A stretch of DNA of 64,000 nucleotides from Streptomyces caniferus. GTDB lineage: Bacteria > Actinomycetota > Actinomycetes > Streptomycetales > Streptomycetaceae. The notes beneath the pieces are model-generated. The model had not been told where the DNA came from and did not search any database. It saw only the letters and a list, made by a program, of their open reading frames with translations. The stretch lies in contig NZ_BLIN01000005.1 in the NCBI RefSeq assembly GCF_009811555.1, positions 4,287,501 to 4,351,500 on the forward strand, written 5' to 3'. A program made the position numbers and the translations under genes. Positions 36,003 through 44,875 of this stretch are shown one piece after another; the stretch's first letter is position 1; every line of letters starts with the position of its first letter.

Positions 36003-38684
36003 TTACGACACCCCCCTTCCGCGGTGAGTGGTGGCCGCCGCCCCGGACGGGGCGGTGGGGGTGGCGGCGCTCGCGGCGCCGCCGCCGCGTCCCGGGGCGG
36101 CCGGATCAACGGCCGCCGCGGAGCGCGAGTCGGTGAGGAACGGGAGCAGCGGGGTGCCCCGTTCGGTGGCGGACAGCGCGAGCAGTACTCCGGCGCCGCC
36201 GCCGGCCAGGTCCATGGAGATCCGGGCGCGGCCGTCGCAGGGGAAGACCGTCGCTCCCCTCCGCGTCATGGCGTGCTGGCCGAGACGGGTCAGATGGCGG
36301 CGCAGATACCGCTCGGTCGCCTCCGGGGGCACGGGCACCCGGTCGCGCAGCGCCGCCAGCGTGGCGAGCAGTCCCGCGCGGCCGCCCAGCAGCCCGGACT
36401 CGATGACGAAGTCGGCGGCGCAGGCGCGCAACAGAGCGGGCAGTGCCGCGCGGATCCGGTCGTCGTCACGGTGGTCCAGCAGCTCGGCCGCGACCAGGGC
36501 GATCCCCGCACTGCCGTTGTCCAGGTAGGGCAGCAACCGGAATCCCTCGTCCACCTGGAGGGTGTCCTGGGGGCCGGGCGCGCAGCGGTCGAGGTCGCGG
36601 TGGACGGCGCGTACCGCCTCGTCCAGCAGTCCGGGGTCCCCGGTGGCCTGGTGGGCGCGCAGCAGGAAGAGCGCGGCTCCGGACCAGCCGTACATCAGCC
36701 CGGCGGCGTCCTTCGAGCCGTGCCGGCGCTTGCGGGCGACCGGTTCGCCGCGGGCCGCGGTCAGCCGCTCGGTGACGCGGTCGGCGAGGCCGAGGGCCTG
36801 CCGGCGCAGGGCGTCGCTGTCGAGTACGGCGGCGAAGTGCAGGAGGTTGAGGCCGACGCCGGACAGCCCGCGGTAGAGGCTGGGGCAGTGGCGTACGGCG
36901 AGCCCGTCGGCGGCCCGGTCCAGGGCGTGCAGCGCGGCCTGTTCGTCGCCCAGCTCCCGCAGGACGTAGGCCATTCCGTGCAGACCGTCGTAGAAGCCGA
37001 TCCGCTCGACGGGTACCCGGTCGACGGCGGCGCGCAGCCAGGCCGTGCCCTCTTCGTCGCGCTCACCGAGCGCGGTGTGCCGGGCCCACAGGACACCGGC
37101 TGCGCCGTGTCCGAAGCCCGCGCCGCCCTCGATGAACTGCTCGAAGTCGCCGGGGAAGAGGCGGTCCTCGCGGTGCGGGGTGGCGCTGTCGCGCAGCCCG
37201 CGGCCGAGGGAGGCGAGCAGGCCGGAGGGCGGCCACGGGCCTGCCGGCGAGGCCAGTTCACAGGTCGTGTCGTCATTGGGGGCCAGCTGCGGCGCCAGCC
37301 GCGACACCAGCGCGTCCGGCAGTGCGTACCGCTCGGCCGCGGCGGCCAGCAGCGCGGGCGCCTTGTCGGGGGCGAGGCCGCCGAGCGCCGCCAGCGGCAG
37401 GAACAGCCAGAGTCCGATGGCGGCGAGCGCGTAGTGATCGCCGTCGGTGCCGGTCGCGTCGGCGCGGTGGAAGCCGGGGGCGCCGAGGCTGCTCGGGGTG
37501 GCCCGGTCGGCCTCGTCGGCCACCTCGAAGTCGAGGAGGACGGGTTCGTCGCCGGGCTTGATGATGAGGTTGCCCGGGTGCAGGTCGCCGATCCGGATGC
37601 CGCGGCCGTGGACCGCGGCGACCAGCGCCTCGATCCGGCCGAGCAGGGCCAGCGCGCGGTCCCGGTAGGCCGCGACGGCCCGTTCGTCGGGGTCGGGCAC
37701 GGTCAGCGGGTGGTGGGCGGCGAGCCAGGTCTGGAAGTCCTGGCCGACGATGTCCTCCAGGACCAGGAAGAGGTGGTCGCGGACCTGGAGGGTGCCGAAG
37801 GTCCGCGGGATCCCGGGGAGTCCGGCCAGCCGCTCCAGCATCCGGTGCTCGTGGGCGAGCCGGCTGACCGCGTCGCGGCCGACGCCGTCGGTCCCGGAGT
37901 AGGGCCGGCCCTCCTTGAGGACGACGCTCTCCTCACCGGCGCCGAGGGCGTCGGCACCGACCGGGGTGGCGCGGTAGACGCCACCGCCGTTGGAGAACTG
38001 CAGCGCCCCGGTGATCCGGTACGGGAAGTCGTCCACGGCCTGCCGGGCGGCCAGCGAGTCCTTGAGGATGTCCGGCACGGTGACCCAGTCGGGGGTGTGG
38101 AAGACCGGGGTCCGCCGGTCCGGCTCCGGTGTGCCGTCGGGACGCCGGAAGGCCGTCACCAGGTCGCCGTTGCCGTCCTCCGTGTAGCGGGTGCGGAAGC
38201 CGCCGTAGCGCACGTACAGCGGGCCCTCGCGGAAGCGCAGGTCGGTCAGGACGTACGGGCCGGGGCGGCCGCCGACGAGCGCGTCCAGTCCTTCGAGGGT
38301 GCGGGCCAGCTCGGCGTCGTCCACGGGGTAGACGGTCAGCAGCTTGCCGGCCGAGGAGCGCTGGGCGTACTTGCGGCTCAGGGCGCGCAGGACGTTGGCG
38401 CTCTTGAGGTACTTGAAGGCGAGCCCGTGCCGGGTGCAGTAGGCGGCGACGTCGGCGAGGGTGCGGCGGGCGTCGTCGGGGGCCGCGCTGACGTGGATCT
38501 TCCAGCCCTGGTCGGGGAGGTGGTCCTCGGCCGGGCGGCAGAAGGTCCAGGCCTCGTTGTCGTCGCGGGTCCAGCCGTCGGGCAGCGGCGGGGCGGGGAA
38601 GCGGGTGGCCTCCAGGTCCCAGTTGCCGGGCCAGTCGAAGAAGGTGCGGTCGGCCAGGGCGAAGCTCTCGGCGCCGTCTCTCAC
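36003..38684 (-). CDS. lanKC: Class III lanthipeptide synthetase LanKC
   Basis: This is an 893-residue three-domain enzyme. Residues 1-225 are the phosphoSer/Thr lyase-type domain (GWKIHVSAAPDDARRTLADV, FKYLKSANVL). Residues ~226-500 are the kinase domain with the lysine at K257 (VVLKEGRP), catalytic loop GDLHPGNLII (366-375) and metal DFE (385-387). Residues ~530-870 are a LanC-like cyclase (HGMAYVLREL, YRGLSGVGLN, GWSGAALFL) lacking the zinc-binding Cys/His set, which separates class III from class IV. It phosphorylates and eliminates Ser/Thr in the precursor, then forms (methyl)lanthionine or labionin-type links. The GTG start overlaps the GNAT stop (GTGA). Confidence 0.92.
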   Translation of the reverse strand: MRDGAESFALADRTFFDWPGNWDLEATRFPAPPLPDGWTRDDNEAWTFCRPAEDHLPDQGWKIHVSAAPDDARRTLADVAAYCTRHGLAFKYLKSANVLRALSRKYAQRSSAGKLLTVYPVDDAELARTLEGLDALVGGRPGPYVLTDLRFREGPLYVRYGGFRTRYTEDGNGDLVTAFRRPDGTPEPDRRTPVFHTPDWVTVPDILKDSLAARQAVDDFPYRITGALQFSNGGGVYRATPVGADALGAGEESVVLKEGRPYSGTDGVGRDAVSRLAHEHRMLERLAGLPGIPRTFGTLQVRDHLFLVLEDIVGQDFQTWLAAHHPLTVPDPDERAVAAYRDRALALLGRIEALVAAVHGRGIRIGDLHPGNLIIKPGDEPVLLDFEVADEADRATPSSLGAPGFHRADATGTDGDHYALAAIGLWLFLPLAALGGLAPDKAPALLAAAAERYALPDALVSRLAPQLAPNDDTTCELASPAGPWPPSGLLASLGRGLRDSATPHREDRLFPGDFEQFIEGGAGFGHGAAGVLWARHTALGERDEEGTAWLRAAVDRVPVERIGFYDGLHGMAYVLRELGDEQAALHALDRAADGLAVRHCPSLYRGLSGVGLNLLHFAAVLDSDALRRQALGLADRVTERLTAARGEPVARKRRHGSKDAAGLMYGWSGAALFLLRAHQATGDPGLLDEAVRAVHRDLDRCAPGPQDTLQVDEGFRLLPYLDNGSAGIALVAAELLDHRDDDRIRAALPALLRACAADFVIESGLLGGRAGLLATLAALRDRVPVPPEATERYLRRHLTRLGQHAMTRRGATVFPCDGRARISMDLAGGGAGVLLALSATERGTPLLPFLTDSRSAAAVDPAAPGRGGGAASAATPTAPSGAAATTHRGRGVS

Positions 38685-39463
38685 AGGGCACCTCCGGCGG
38701 GGGCGGCGGCCGGGACGGGCCCGGGAGCCGGGACGGACCCGGTGGCCGCAACCGCGTCGTGGGGCCCGTCGCCGCGGCCGGGGGCGGCCTCGTCGTGGCC
38801 CGCTGCGGCCTCCTCGTCCAGGAAGCCCGCGAGCGCGGTGCGGCGGGTCGTCACCAGATGCTCGGCGAGGATGGCGCGCGCCTGGAGCTTGTCGTCCTCG
38901 TCCACGAAGTCGGCGAGTCCCACGGCCAGTACGCGGTTGTCGGCGCTGGGCTGCAGCGACGCGTAGTGCTCGTCGCGGAGCAGCCCCCACACGATCGAGT
39001 CGTGGTACGCGCCGTCGAGATAGCAGTGGTCGCGCAGGATGCCCTCGACCACGAACCGGGTCTTGGTCATCAGCCGGATGATGCCCTTGTTGTAGCCGGC
39101 GGTGGTGACCTGCACGCGGTGCGCGTCGAGCTGGTGGAAGAGGTAGTCGACGAGCAGGACGACGGCCTCCGCGCCATAGCCGCGCCGCCACAGTTCGGGG
39201 GAGCCGATCGCGCCCCCGACGGTGAAGCCGCCGATCCGGCCGCTGCGCTGGTAGCTGACGGTGCCGATGCCCTCGCCGTCCTTCGTCCGGATCACCAGGT
39301 GGTGGACCCGGCCCGAACGGTTGGCCTGCTCGACCTCGGCGGCACCCAGCAGCTCCCAGTCCCCGCTGAGCACGGCGGCCGGCGAGCCGGGCCGCAGCCA
39401 GGAGGCGATCGCGGCCCAGTCGTCGTCTCCGGGCCATTCCAAGGTCACCAGTCGTCCCTGCAC
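38681..39463 (-). CDS. GNAT-family acyltransferase (probable lipid-peptide coupling enzyme)
   Basis: This is a 260-residue GNAT protein of the RimJ/RimL type: acceptor loop region WELLGAAEVEQANRSGR, core strand GIGTVSYQ, the pantetheine-pyrophosphate site around ELWRRGYGAEAVVLLVDYLF, then VTTAGYNKGIIRLMTKTRFVVEG. A ~60-residue Ala/Pro-rich tail follows. The GTG at 39463 has GGAGGGAGACGC upstream, and the stop overlaps the synthetase start. In lipolanthine and goadvionin pathways a GNAT enzyme joins a fatty or polyketide acyl chain to the amino terminus of the avionin peptide. Its place between a ketosynthase and LanKC strongly suggests the same role here. Confidence 0.82.
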   Translation of the reverse strand: MQGRLVTLEWPGDDDWAAIASWLRPGSPAAVLSGDWELLGAAEVEQANRSGRVHHLVIRTKDGEGIGTVSYQRSGRIGGFTVGGAIGSPELWRRGYGAEAVVLLVDYLFHQLDAHRVQVTTAGYNKGIIRLMTKTRFVVEGILRDHCYLDGAYHDSIVWGLLRDEHYASLQPSADNRVLAVGLADFVDEDDKLQARAILAEHLVTTRRTALAGFLDEEAAAGHDEAAPGRGDGPHDAVAATGSVPAPGPVPAAAPAGGAL

Positions 39464-39478
39464 GGTGCGTCTCCCTCC

Positions 39479-40738
39479 TCAGCCGTTGTAGCGGGTCAGT
39501 ACGAGTACGGCGTTGTGTCCGCCGAATCCGAAGGAATTGCTCAGCACCACGTCGCCGTCCCAGTCGCGGGCGCCCTTGACCACCAGGTCGAGATCGGGTT
39601 CCTCGGGGTGGTCGCAGTTGCGGATCGGCGGGATGGTGCGGTCGCGGAGCGAGAGCACCGCGGCGGCGGCCTCGGCGGCTCCGGAGGCGCCGAGCATGTG
39701 CCCGGTCATGCTCTTGACTGCGGTGACCGGGGTACGGCGCAGATGGTCGGGGCCGAGCACCTCGCGCAGCGCGGCGGCCTCGATGCGGTCGTTGAGCACG
39801 GTCCCGGTGCCGTGGGCGCTGATCTGCCCGACGTCCTCGGGGGCGCGTCCCGCGTCGGCGAGTGCGCCGCGCATCGCGCGGATGGCTCCGGCGCCGGTCG
39901 GGTCGGGGGCGGTCGCGTGGTGGGCGTCGGTGGTCGAGGCGTAACCGGCCACCTCCGCGAGGATCGGGGCGCCGCGGCGCTCCGCGTGCCCCGCCTCCTC
40001 CAGTGTCAGGACGGTGGCGCCGGCGGCCATCACGAAGCCGTCGCGGTCCCGGTCGAAGGGCCGGCTGGCTCCTTCGGGGTCGTCGTTGCGGCGGGAGAGG
40101 GCCCGGGCGTTGGCGGTGCCGGCCAGGTCGACGGCGGTGAGCGAGTCGTCCGCCCCGCCGGCCAGCACGAGGTCGGCACGGCCGTGGCGGATCAGCTCGG
40201 TCGCCTCCCCGATGGCCACCGCGCCGGTGGCGCAGGCCGCGGAGACGGCGCAACTGGGGCCGCCGATGCCGTACTTGATGGACAGCAGGCTCGCCGGGTG
40301 GTCGATGGCGGTGAGGACCGAGTGGTACGGGGAGACCCGCCGCGGTCCCTGTCCCTTGAGGACGTCGTACTGCTGCTGGATCGCGGAGGCGGCGCCGTAG
40401 CCGGAGCCGATCACCGCGGCGAAGCGGTACGGGTCGATGCCGGCCGGCGGTTCGAGACCGGCGTTCCGCAGGGCCTGGGCGGCGGCGACCACCGCGTACT
40501 GGGTGAAGCTGTCGCTGCGCCGGACCTCCTGCGGGGTGAGGCAGCCGGCCGGGTCGAAGCCGGTCACCTCGCCGCCGATCCGGACCGGCAGGTCCGAGGC
40601 GTCGAAGCGGGTGAGGGGGCCGACGCCACTGCGGCCGGCCAGGAGGGCGTCCCAGAAGTCCGCAGTGGTGTTTCCCACGGGGGACACCACGCCGCAGCCG
40701 GTGACGACAACGCGCCGCCGCTCCTCGCGCAACTCCAT
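39479..40738 (-). CDS. Beta-ketoacyl-ACP synthase II (FabF-like)
   Basis: This is a 419-residue ketosynthase with the intact Cys-His-His triad: C169 (VSAACATGA), H309 (SAHGTG) and H347 (KSMTGHMLG), plus the closing FGFGGHNAVLV loop. It resembles KAS II/FabF and PKS-type stand-alone synthases. The ATG at 40738 has GGAGGTGGGTTTC upstream. It is the first gene of the operon KS-GNAT-lanKC-lanA4-lanA3-lanA2-lanA1. It probably elongates the acyl chain on the ACP encoded at 50.6 kb. Repeated TGAC/GTCA elements lie 60-190 bases upstream. Confidence 0.9.
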   Translation of the reverse strand: MELREERRRVVVTGCGVVSPVGNTTADFWDALLAGRSGVGPLTRFDASDLPVRIGGEVTGFDPAGCLTPQEVRRSDSFTQYAVVAAAQALRNAGLEPPAGIDPYRFAAVIGSGYGAASAIQQQYDVLKGQGPRRVSPYHSVLTAIDHPASLLSIKYGIGGPSCAVSAACATGAVAIGEATELIRHGRADLVLAGGADDSLTAVDLAGTANARALSRRNDDPEGASRPFDRDRDGFVMAAGATVLTLEEAGHAERRGAPILAEVAGYASTTDAHHATAPDPTGAGAIRAMRGALADAGRAPEDVGQISAHGTGTVLNDRIEAAALREVLGPDHLRRTPVTAVKSMTGHMLGASGAAEAAAAVLSLRDRTIPPIRNCDHPEEPDLDLVVKGARDWDGDVVLSNSFGFGGHNAVLVLTRYNG

Positions 40739-40794
40739 GAAACCCACCTCCTATTTTCCGCCCCGTTGTCACGCTCGGGGCGTCCTCATGACCA

Positions 40795-40928
40795 GAAACA
40801 TGACAGGTGAGTCATTGTCGTGTCAACGGTCCTCACCGAAGTTGGTCGACCGAGGCGCATGACACCGTGCCACCCCCAGGCCCTGTACCAGCGGAAACGC
40901 TCTCAACGACATGACTGACAGAGTCATG
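40795..40928. promoter_or_regulatory. Promoter region of the KS operon with TGACW/WGTCA repeats
   Basis: This holds ATGAC-N6-GTCAT (40800-40815), TGTCA (40821-40825) and a clean inverted repeat CATGACT-N5-AGTCATG (40910-40928). The last has the same half-sites and 5-bp spacer as the repeat upstream of the enoyl reductase (51119-51135). They are candidate binding sites for the XRE/TPR regulators of this locus. Confidence 0.6.
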
Positions 40929-41232
40929 AAAATTGACTGTGCCACCCACACGGAGGGGGTGAGGAGCCGTGCGGCGGCCCCTTGGCGAGGGGGCGGCGGC
41001 CGGTGACGGAGGGGGCGTCCAGGAGCCTCTGAGCGCGCCCGGAGGCACCTCAGCGCCCCCGCCGACCCGCTCCGCGCCCCCTGATCTCCCCCTGTCAGAG
41101 CCGGGAGTACATAGAAAGTGACAGACGGCGGGGCGGAAAGTGCCTACCTGCGGATGATCCGAATCTGCCGGCCGGGCGGGACGCTGGTCCGTACAACGAG
41201 CTCCGACCCATCACACGGAACGAGGGGAACTC

Positions 41233-41412
41233 ATGAAGGGTATTGCCGTCGGCATTGTTCTGGCGATCGCAGGTCTGATCCTCTGGCTGACCACAAAGGA
41301 AGTGGAGACCCCGATCGTCTCGCTTCACAAGGCCGGACTCATCCTGGCGATCATCGGCGGCGCGGAGGCCTTGTTCGCGCTACTGGGATTGGGAAAGAAA
41401 GCTAATAAATAA
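41233..41412 (+). CDS. Small two-helix membrane protein (59 aa, DUF5708-like)
   Basis: This encodes 59 residues starting MKGIAVGIVLAIAGLILWL, one helix, then a short polar turn (TTKEVETPIVSLHKAG) and a second helix (LILAIIGGAEALFALLGL) ending GKKANK. A GAGGGGAAC ribosome site precedes the ATG and the stop is TAA. The helix-turn-helix size and TKEVETPI segment resemble small actinobacterial membrane proteins of the DUF5708 type; the family name is from memory and unsure. It stands between the KS operon and the first XRE regulator and is divergent from the former. It could provide self-immunity, but nothing shows this. Confidence 0.65.
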   Translation: MKGIAVGIVLAIAGLILWLTTKEVETPIVSLHKAGLILAIIGGAEALFALLGLGKKANK

Positions 41413-41472
41413 TCGCGCATTGCTCGCAATAACGGCATTCGCGCCGCGGCGGGACGTGCGTCCCGCCGGTCC

Positions 41473-42720
41473 TCAGTCCCGCTTTTCGAGGAGATCCGCC
41501 AGCCGTTCCCGGGCCCGCTCGGCGTGCCGGTAGGCCTGGGCCCGGCGGAACAGCTCGGCGGAATACCGGAAGTGTCCGGCCGCCCTTTCCCGGTCCCCCA
41601 CCCGCTCACAAGCCGCCGCGATCTCCCGGAGCGCGGCGGCTTTCTCATGGCTGCGGCCGGTATCGGGCAGCCCGGCCAGCCGCTCGCCCAGCGCAAAGAG
41701 GCGGTCGGTGTCACCGGCCGCCTCCGCACCCACCGCGTCCGCGGTCGTGAGCCAGAGCGGGAAGTCCGGTTCCTGCGTCACCGAGGCCACCACCAGGCCG
41801 CGTTCGACGATGCTGCGGGCCCGGGCCGTCTCGCCGCCGCGCAGCAACAGCAGGGCGTAATGGCCGTTGATCTTCTCCCAGAGCGGGAATCCCGCGGCCG
41901 GGGTGACCCGGCGCGCACACTCCTCCAGCAGGGCCGCGGCGCGCTCCGTCTCGCCCCGGTCGCGCAGGTCGAGCGCCCGGTGCAGATCGATGGCGGCCCG
42001 CGGCCCGGGGAGCACCCCGTCCGCCGGAGGCCGGCCGTGGTCGGTCCCCGGAGCCCAGTCCGGGCAGCCGCTCCAATACGCGCAGCGGGTGAGCACATCG
42101 AGGACCAGCACGGAGTGGAACCCCGTATCGGGTCGCTGACCAGCGCATTCGAGGTAGCCGGTGAGGGCGTAGCGCAGCCCGTCCTGGACCCGCCCGGCCG
42201 ACTCCAGCAGATCGGCGAGCGCGATCAGGGCACGCAGCCGGGGCTCGGCGTACGGCGCGGGGGCCGGCGAGTCCAGCATCCGCAGCAGGACCTCGGCGCC
42301 CTCGTCGGCGCGGCCGAGCGTGCCCAGTATTTCGGCAATGGCGAGCTGCGCCTCGGTAAATACGTCGTCCTGCCGGCCGGACGGTTCCATCTCGGCCAGT
42401 GCGCGGAATTCCGACAGTGCACCCTCGGCGTCGCCGCCGTCCCATTGCCTGCGCGCCGCCACCAATCGCCCGACGAGGTCGAGCCTGCGGACCCGGCCGA
42501 AGGTTTCGGCCGGCTCGACGGCACCGGATATTTCGTCGACGCCGACGCCGAGGCGTTCCGCGAGGATCTTGAGTGCCCGGCCGCTGGGAATGCGCTTCCC
42601 GCGTTCCACCAGCGAGATGTAGCTGGACGACATGTCGGACCCGGCAAGGTCGTGCTGCGTCATTCCGGCGCCGACCCGGAGCTCTTTGATTCTCCTCCCG
42701 GTGTCCGCCAGCTCAGGCAT
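41473..42720 (-). CDS. XRE-family regulator with TPR-like C-terminal region (1)
   Basis: This is a 415-residue regulator. The helix-turn-helix is residues 8-62 (TGRRIKELRVGAGMTQHDLA, SSSYISLVERGKRIPSG). The remaining ~350 residues are alanine-rich helical repeats of TPR type (for example DDVFTEAQLAIAEILGTLGRADEGAEVLLRML), a layout seen in peptide- or partner-sensing regulators. The ATG at 42720 is a clear start. A homologue of the same design lies at 48128-49495. It probably controls the lipopeptide genes via the TGACT-type repeats; the ligand is unknown. Confidence 0.83.
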   Translation of the reverse strand: MPELADTGRRIKELRVGAGMTQHDLAGSDMSSSYISLVERGKRIPSGRALKILAERLGVGVDEISGAVEPAETFGRVRRLDLVGRLVAARRQWDGGDAEGALSEFRALAEMEPSGRQDDVFTEAQLAIAEILGTLGRADEGAEVLLRMLDSPAPAPYAEPRLRALIALADLLESAGRVQDGLRYALTGYLECAGQRPDTGFHSVLVLDVLTRCAYWSGCPDWAPGTDHGRPPADGVLPGPRAAIDLHRALDLRDRGETERAAALLEECARRVTPAAGFPLWEKINGHYALLLLRGGETARARSIVERGLVVASVTQEPDFPLWLTTADAVGAEAAGDTDRLFALGERLAGLPDTGRSHEKAAALREIAAACERVGDRERAAGHFRYSAELFRRAQAYRHAERARERLADLLEKRD

Positions 42721-43090
42721 TCGACAAACCCTCCGGATTTCGGACAGTGGCTGAACCCGGCCGGCTGCTTCAAATCGCCGAGTCACAATGAGTGCTCGGC
42801 ACTTTACCAAGCAGTCAAGAAGAAGTCGACCGATATTCGGATTCCTCCACCGGTCTTCACCGAGTCCGCCGAGATCATTTCGACGGGCGCGGCGCATTGC
42901 CCACGGCGGGCCCGTGAGAGGCCCGTGCGGACACCGGAAAACCGGCTGCCGGGTACACCGAACTGTGTGGCACGGCGTCCCGGGTCAACCTTTCGATGTA
43001 CTACCGCACGGCGATGCACACCCCGGGCCGACGTGGTCGGATGAGGCAGCAAGCGCCCCACCACCGCCGGACTCCGCGGAGGCACCACCC
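42721..43090. other. Divergent intergenic region (370 bp)
   Basis: This gap lies between the XRE gene start and the DUF1707 gene start and holds both promoters. It is locally AT-richer around 42780-42890. An imperfect hairpin GCCGAG-N12-CTCGGC spans about 42777-42800 and includes a GAGTCA element. No gene is seen. Confidence 0.45.
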
Positions 43091-43744
43091 ATGACGCAGC
43101 CCCAACGCCCCGATCTGCAGAAGGATCTGGCGTCCCTTTCCACCTCGTCGCCCGCGGTGCTGGCCTCGGACGCCGAGCGCGAGAACATGGTCGAACAGCT
43201 CAGAGAGGCCACCGCGGAAGGCCGGTTAACCCTGGAGGAACTGGCCGAGCGGTCCGAGGCGGCCTATCTGGCCCGTACCCGCGCGGAGTTGCTGTCCGTC
43301 GGCGAGGACCTGCCGCATGTGACACCCCCCGTCCCGGCGGGCTCGCCCGGACAGCGCACCTTCCGCGCCGCCTTCGGCGACCTCGTCCACCACAGCCCGG
43401 TTCTGGAACACGGCATCGAGGCGACCGCGGTCTTCGGGGACCTGACCCTCGACCTGCGCTCCTCCCCGGCACCGTCCACCGGCGAGCTGACCATCGTGGC
43501 CCGCGCGATCGTCGGCGACGTCCATCTGCTGCTCCCCGAGGGCGTCCGGGTCGAGATGAACTGCAGCAAGGTCTTGGGTGATCTGCGCGACCTGACCCGG
43601 GAGCACGCCGGCCCGGAAGCCATCACCCCGCTCGTCCGCATCACCGGCTCCGCCGTCCTCGGTGACATCGTCGTCGCCCACCCCGACAGCGACCGCCGCA
43701 CGTACTGGCAGAAGTGGCTCGACGAGCGCCGCAAGCGGGCCTGA
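43091..43744 (+). CDS. DUF1707 domain protein
   Basis: This is a 217-residue protein. Residues ~20-70 are a DUF1707 domain (LASDAERENMVEQLREATAEGRLTLEELAERSEAAYLARTR in consensus order), often followed by membrane or beta-helix parts. Here a C-terminal domain of alternating strands follows (FRAAFGDLVH, AVFGDLTLDL, AIVGDVHLLLPEGV, KVLGDLRDL, AVLGDIVV), a repeated G-D-L/V beta-solenoid-like pattern. It has no membrane helix. GGAGGCACCACCC precedes the ATG. The permease gene begins 14 bases later, so they are probably co-transcribed. The function is unknown. Confidence 0.8.
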   Translation: MTQPQRPDLQKDLASLSTSSPAVLASDAERENMVEQLREATAEGRLTLEELAERSEAAYLARTRAELLSVGEDLPHVTPPVPAGSPGQRTFRAAFGDLVHHSPVLEHGIEATAVFGDLTLDLRSSPAPSTGELTIVARAIVGDVHLLLPEGVRVEMNCSKVLGDLRDLTREHAGPEAITPLVRITGSAVLGDIVVAHPDSDRRTYWQKWLDERRKRA

Positions 43745-43758
43745 CCGGAGGAGAAGCC

Positions 43759-44595
43759 ATGACGTCCGCCCAGGCCCTGCCCCGCTCCGCGCCGCCCGCG
43801 CCCCTCCTCGACGAGGGCCGGATCGGCCTGCGGGCGAGGATGCGGCACACCGGCGCGCTGGCCCGTCGCAACGTCCTCCAGATCCGGCAGAACCCGACGT
43901 CGATGACCGACGCGCTGCTGACGCCGATCGTGCTGACCGTGCTGTTCGTCTTCGTCTTCGGCGGCTCGATCGGCGGGGGCGGCGGCCGTGCGCAGTACAC
44001 CGCGTACCTGGTCCCGGGGCTGATGGTGATCCTCGGGCTGACCATCGCCATGGCCGTGGGCGTCGGTGTCAACGACGACTTCCGTACGGGCGTGATGGAC
44101 CGCTTCCGCGCGATGCCCATCGGCCGCTCCTCCGTGTTGGTGGCCAAGCTCGTGGTGGAGACCGGCCGGATGCTGGTGGCCATCACGGTGCTGCTGATCG
44201 TCGGCGCGCTGCTCGGCTTCGACGTCATCGGGCACTGGCCGGGTCTGCTGGCCGCGATCGGCCTGACCGCCTTCTTCGGGACCTCGCTGGTGTGGATCTT
44301 CATGCTGCTGGGACTGACCCTGCGCACCGCCCAGGCCATCCAGGGGCTCTCGGTCCTGGTGCTGACCCCGCTGGAGTTCGGCTCCTCGATCTTCGTACCG
44401 ACCTCGACCATGCCGGACTGGCTGCATACGTTCACCCGCTTCAACCCTCTGACGCACATGGCCGACGCGGCCCGCGGACTCGCCCTGGGCGAGGGCCCGG
44501 TGGCCGGCCCGGTGTTCTGGACGCTGGTGTGGTCGGTGGGCCTCACCGCGCTCACCGCCCCGGTGGCCGTCGCCAAGTTCCGCACCAAGACCTGA
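43759..44595 (+). CDS. ABC-2 family permease (DrrB-like), without an adjacent ATPase
   Basis: This is a 278-residue ABC-2 permease with about six helices. Family blocks are ALARRNVLQIRQNPTSMTDALLTP, VNDDFRTGVMDRFRAMPIGRS and FGSSIFVPTSTMPDWLHTFTRFNPLT. GGAGGAGAAGCC precedes the ATG at 43759. Unlike the other two ABC-2 permeases of the window it has no neighbouring ATP-binding gene; the nearest plus-strand candidates are 11 kb away at 55.4 kb and already paired. It could export the lipopeptide with a distant ATPase. A large bidirectional terminator follows. Confidence 0.85.
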   Translation: MTSAQALPRSAPPAPLLDEGRIGLRARMRHTGALARRNVLQIRQNPTSMTDALLTPIVLTVLFVFVFGGSIGGGGGRAQYTAYLVPGLMVILGLTIAMAVGVGVNDDFRTGVMDRFRAMPIGRSSVLVAKLVVETGRMLVAITVLLIVGALLGFDVIGHWPGLLAAIGLTAFFGTSLVWIFMLLGLTLRTAQAIQGLSVLVLTPLEFGSSIFVPTSTMPDWLHTFTRFNPLTHMADAARGLALGEGPVAGPVFWTLVWSVGLTALTAPVAVAKFRTKT

Positions 44596-44666
44596 CACCG
44601 ATCCGTACGGAGCGGAGAACCTCCCCCGGCACGCCCTCGGCGTGGCTCCCTCCGTACGAAGAAGAC

Positions 44667-44713
44667 GTGCCCGGCCTCCTCCGGCCGCCCCCGGGCCGGA
44701 GGGAGCCGGGCAC
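44667..44713. terminator. Large bidirectional terminator
   Basis: A hairpin of two stacked stems (GTGCCCGGC with GCCGGGCAC, and CTCC-CCGGCC with GGCCGGAGGGAG) lies between the convergent permease and ThDP-enzyme genes. The rest of 44596-44875 shows no gene. Confidence 0.8.
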
Positions 44714-44875
44714 GCACCTCCCCGACGGGACCGGGCGTACCCGCATGTCCCCCGCCGCCTTCCATGCCGCCGGACCCGCACCCTCGTGGTGCCGCGCCGT
44801 GCGGGGAAGTTCTTCCGCCGCGACGGCGACCGGCCACCACAGGGGTACGGGTCCGGGGAGTGCACTGCGGAGGGG

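Noticed and set aside
35319..36012. Repeat cluster considered as CRISPR or transposon remnant
   Set aside because: Units are 210 bp, nearly identical throughout, and each contains an intact precursor gene; there are no unique spacers or terminal inverted repeats.
35439..38966. Long plus-strand open frame (1175 codons) across the lanKC region
   Set aside because: It lies antisense to lanKC and the precursors; its repeated N-terminal blocks are only the reverse of the duplicated lanA units.
38685..40772. Reading lanKC, GNAT and KS region as one 1589-residue fusion
   Set aside because: The frame upstream of 38684 is out of phase with the conserved GNAT and KS frames and gives Arg/Gly-rich sequence; the GTG at 38684 with GTGA overlap is the real start.
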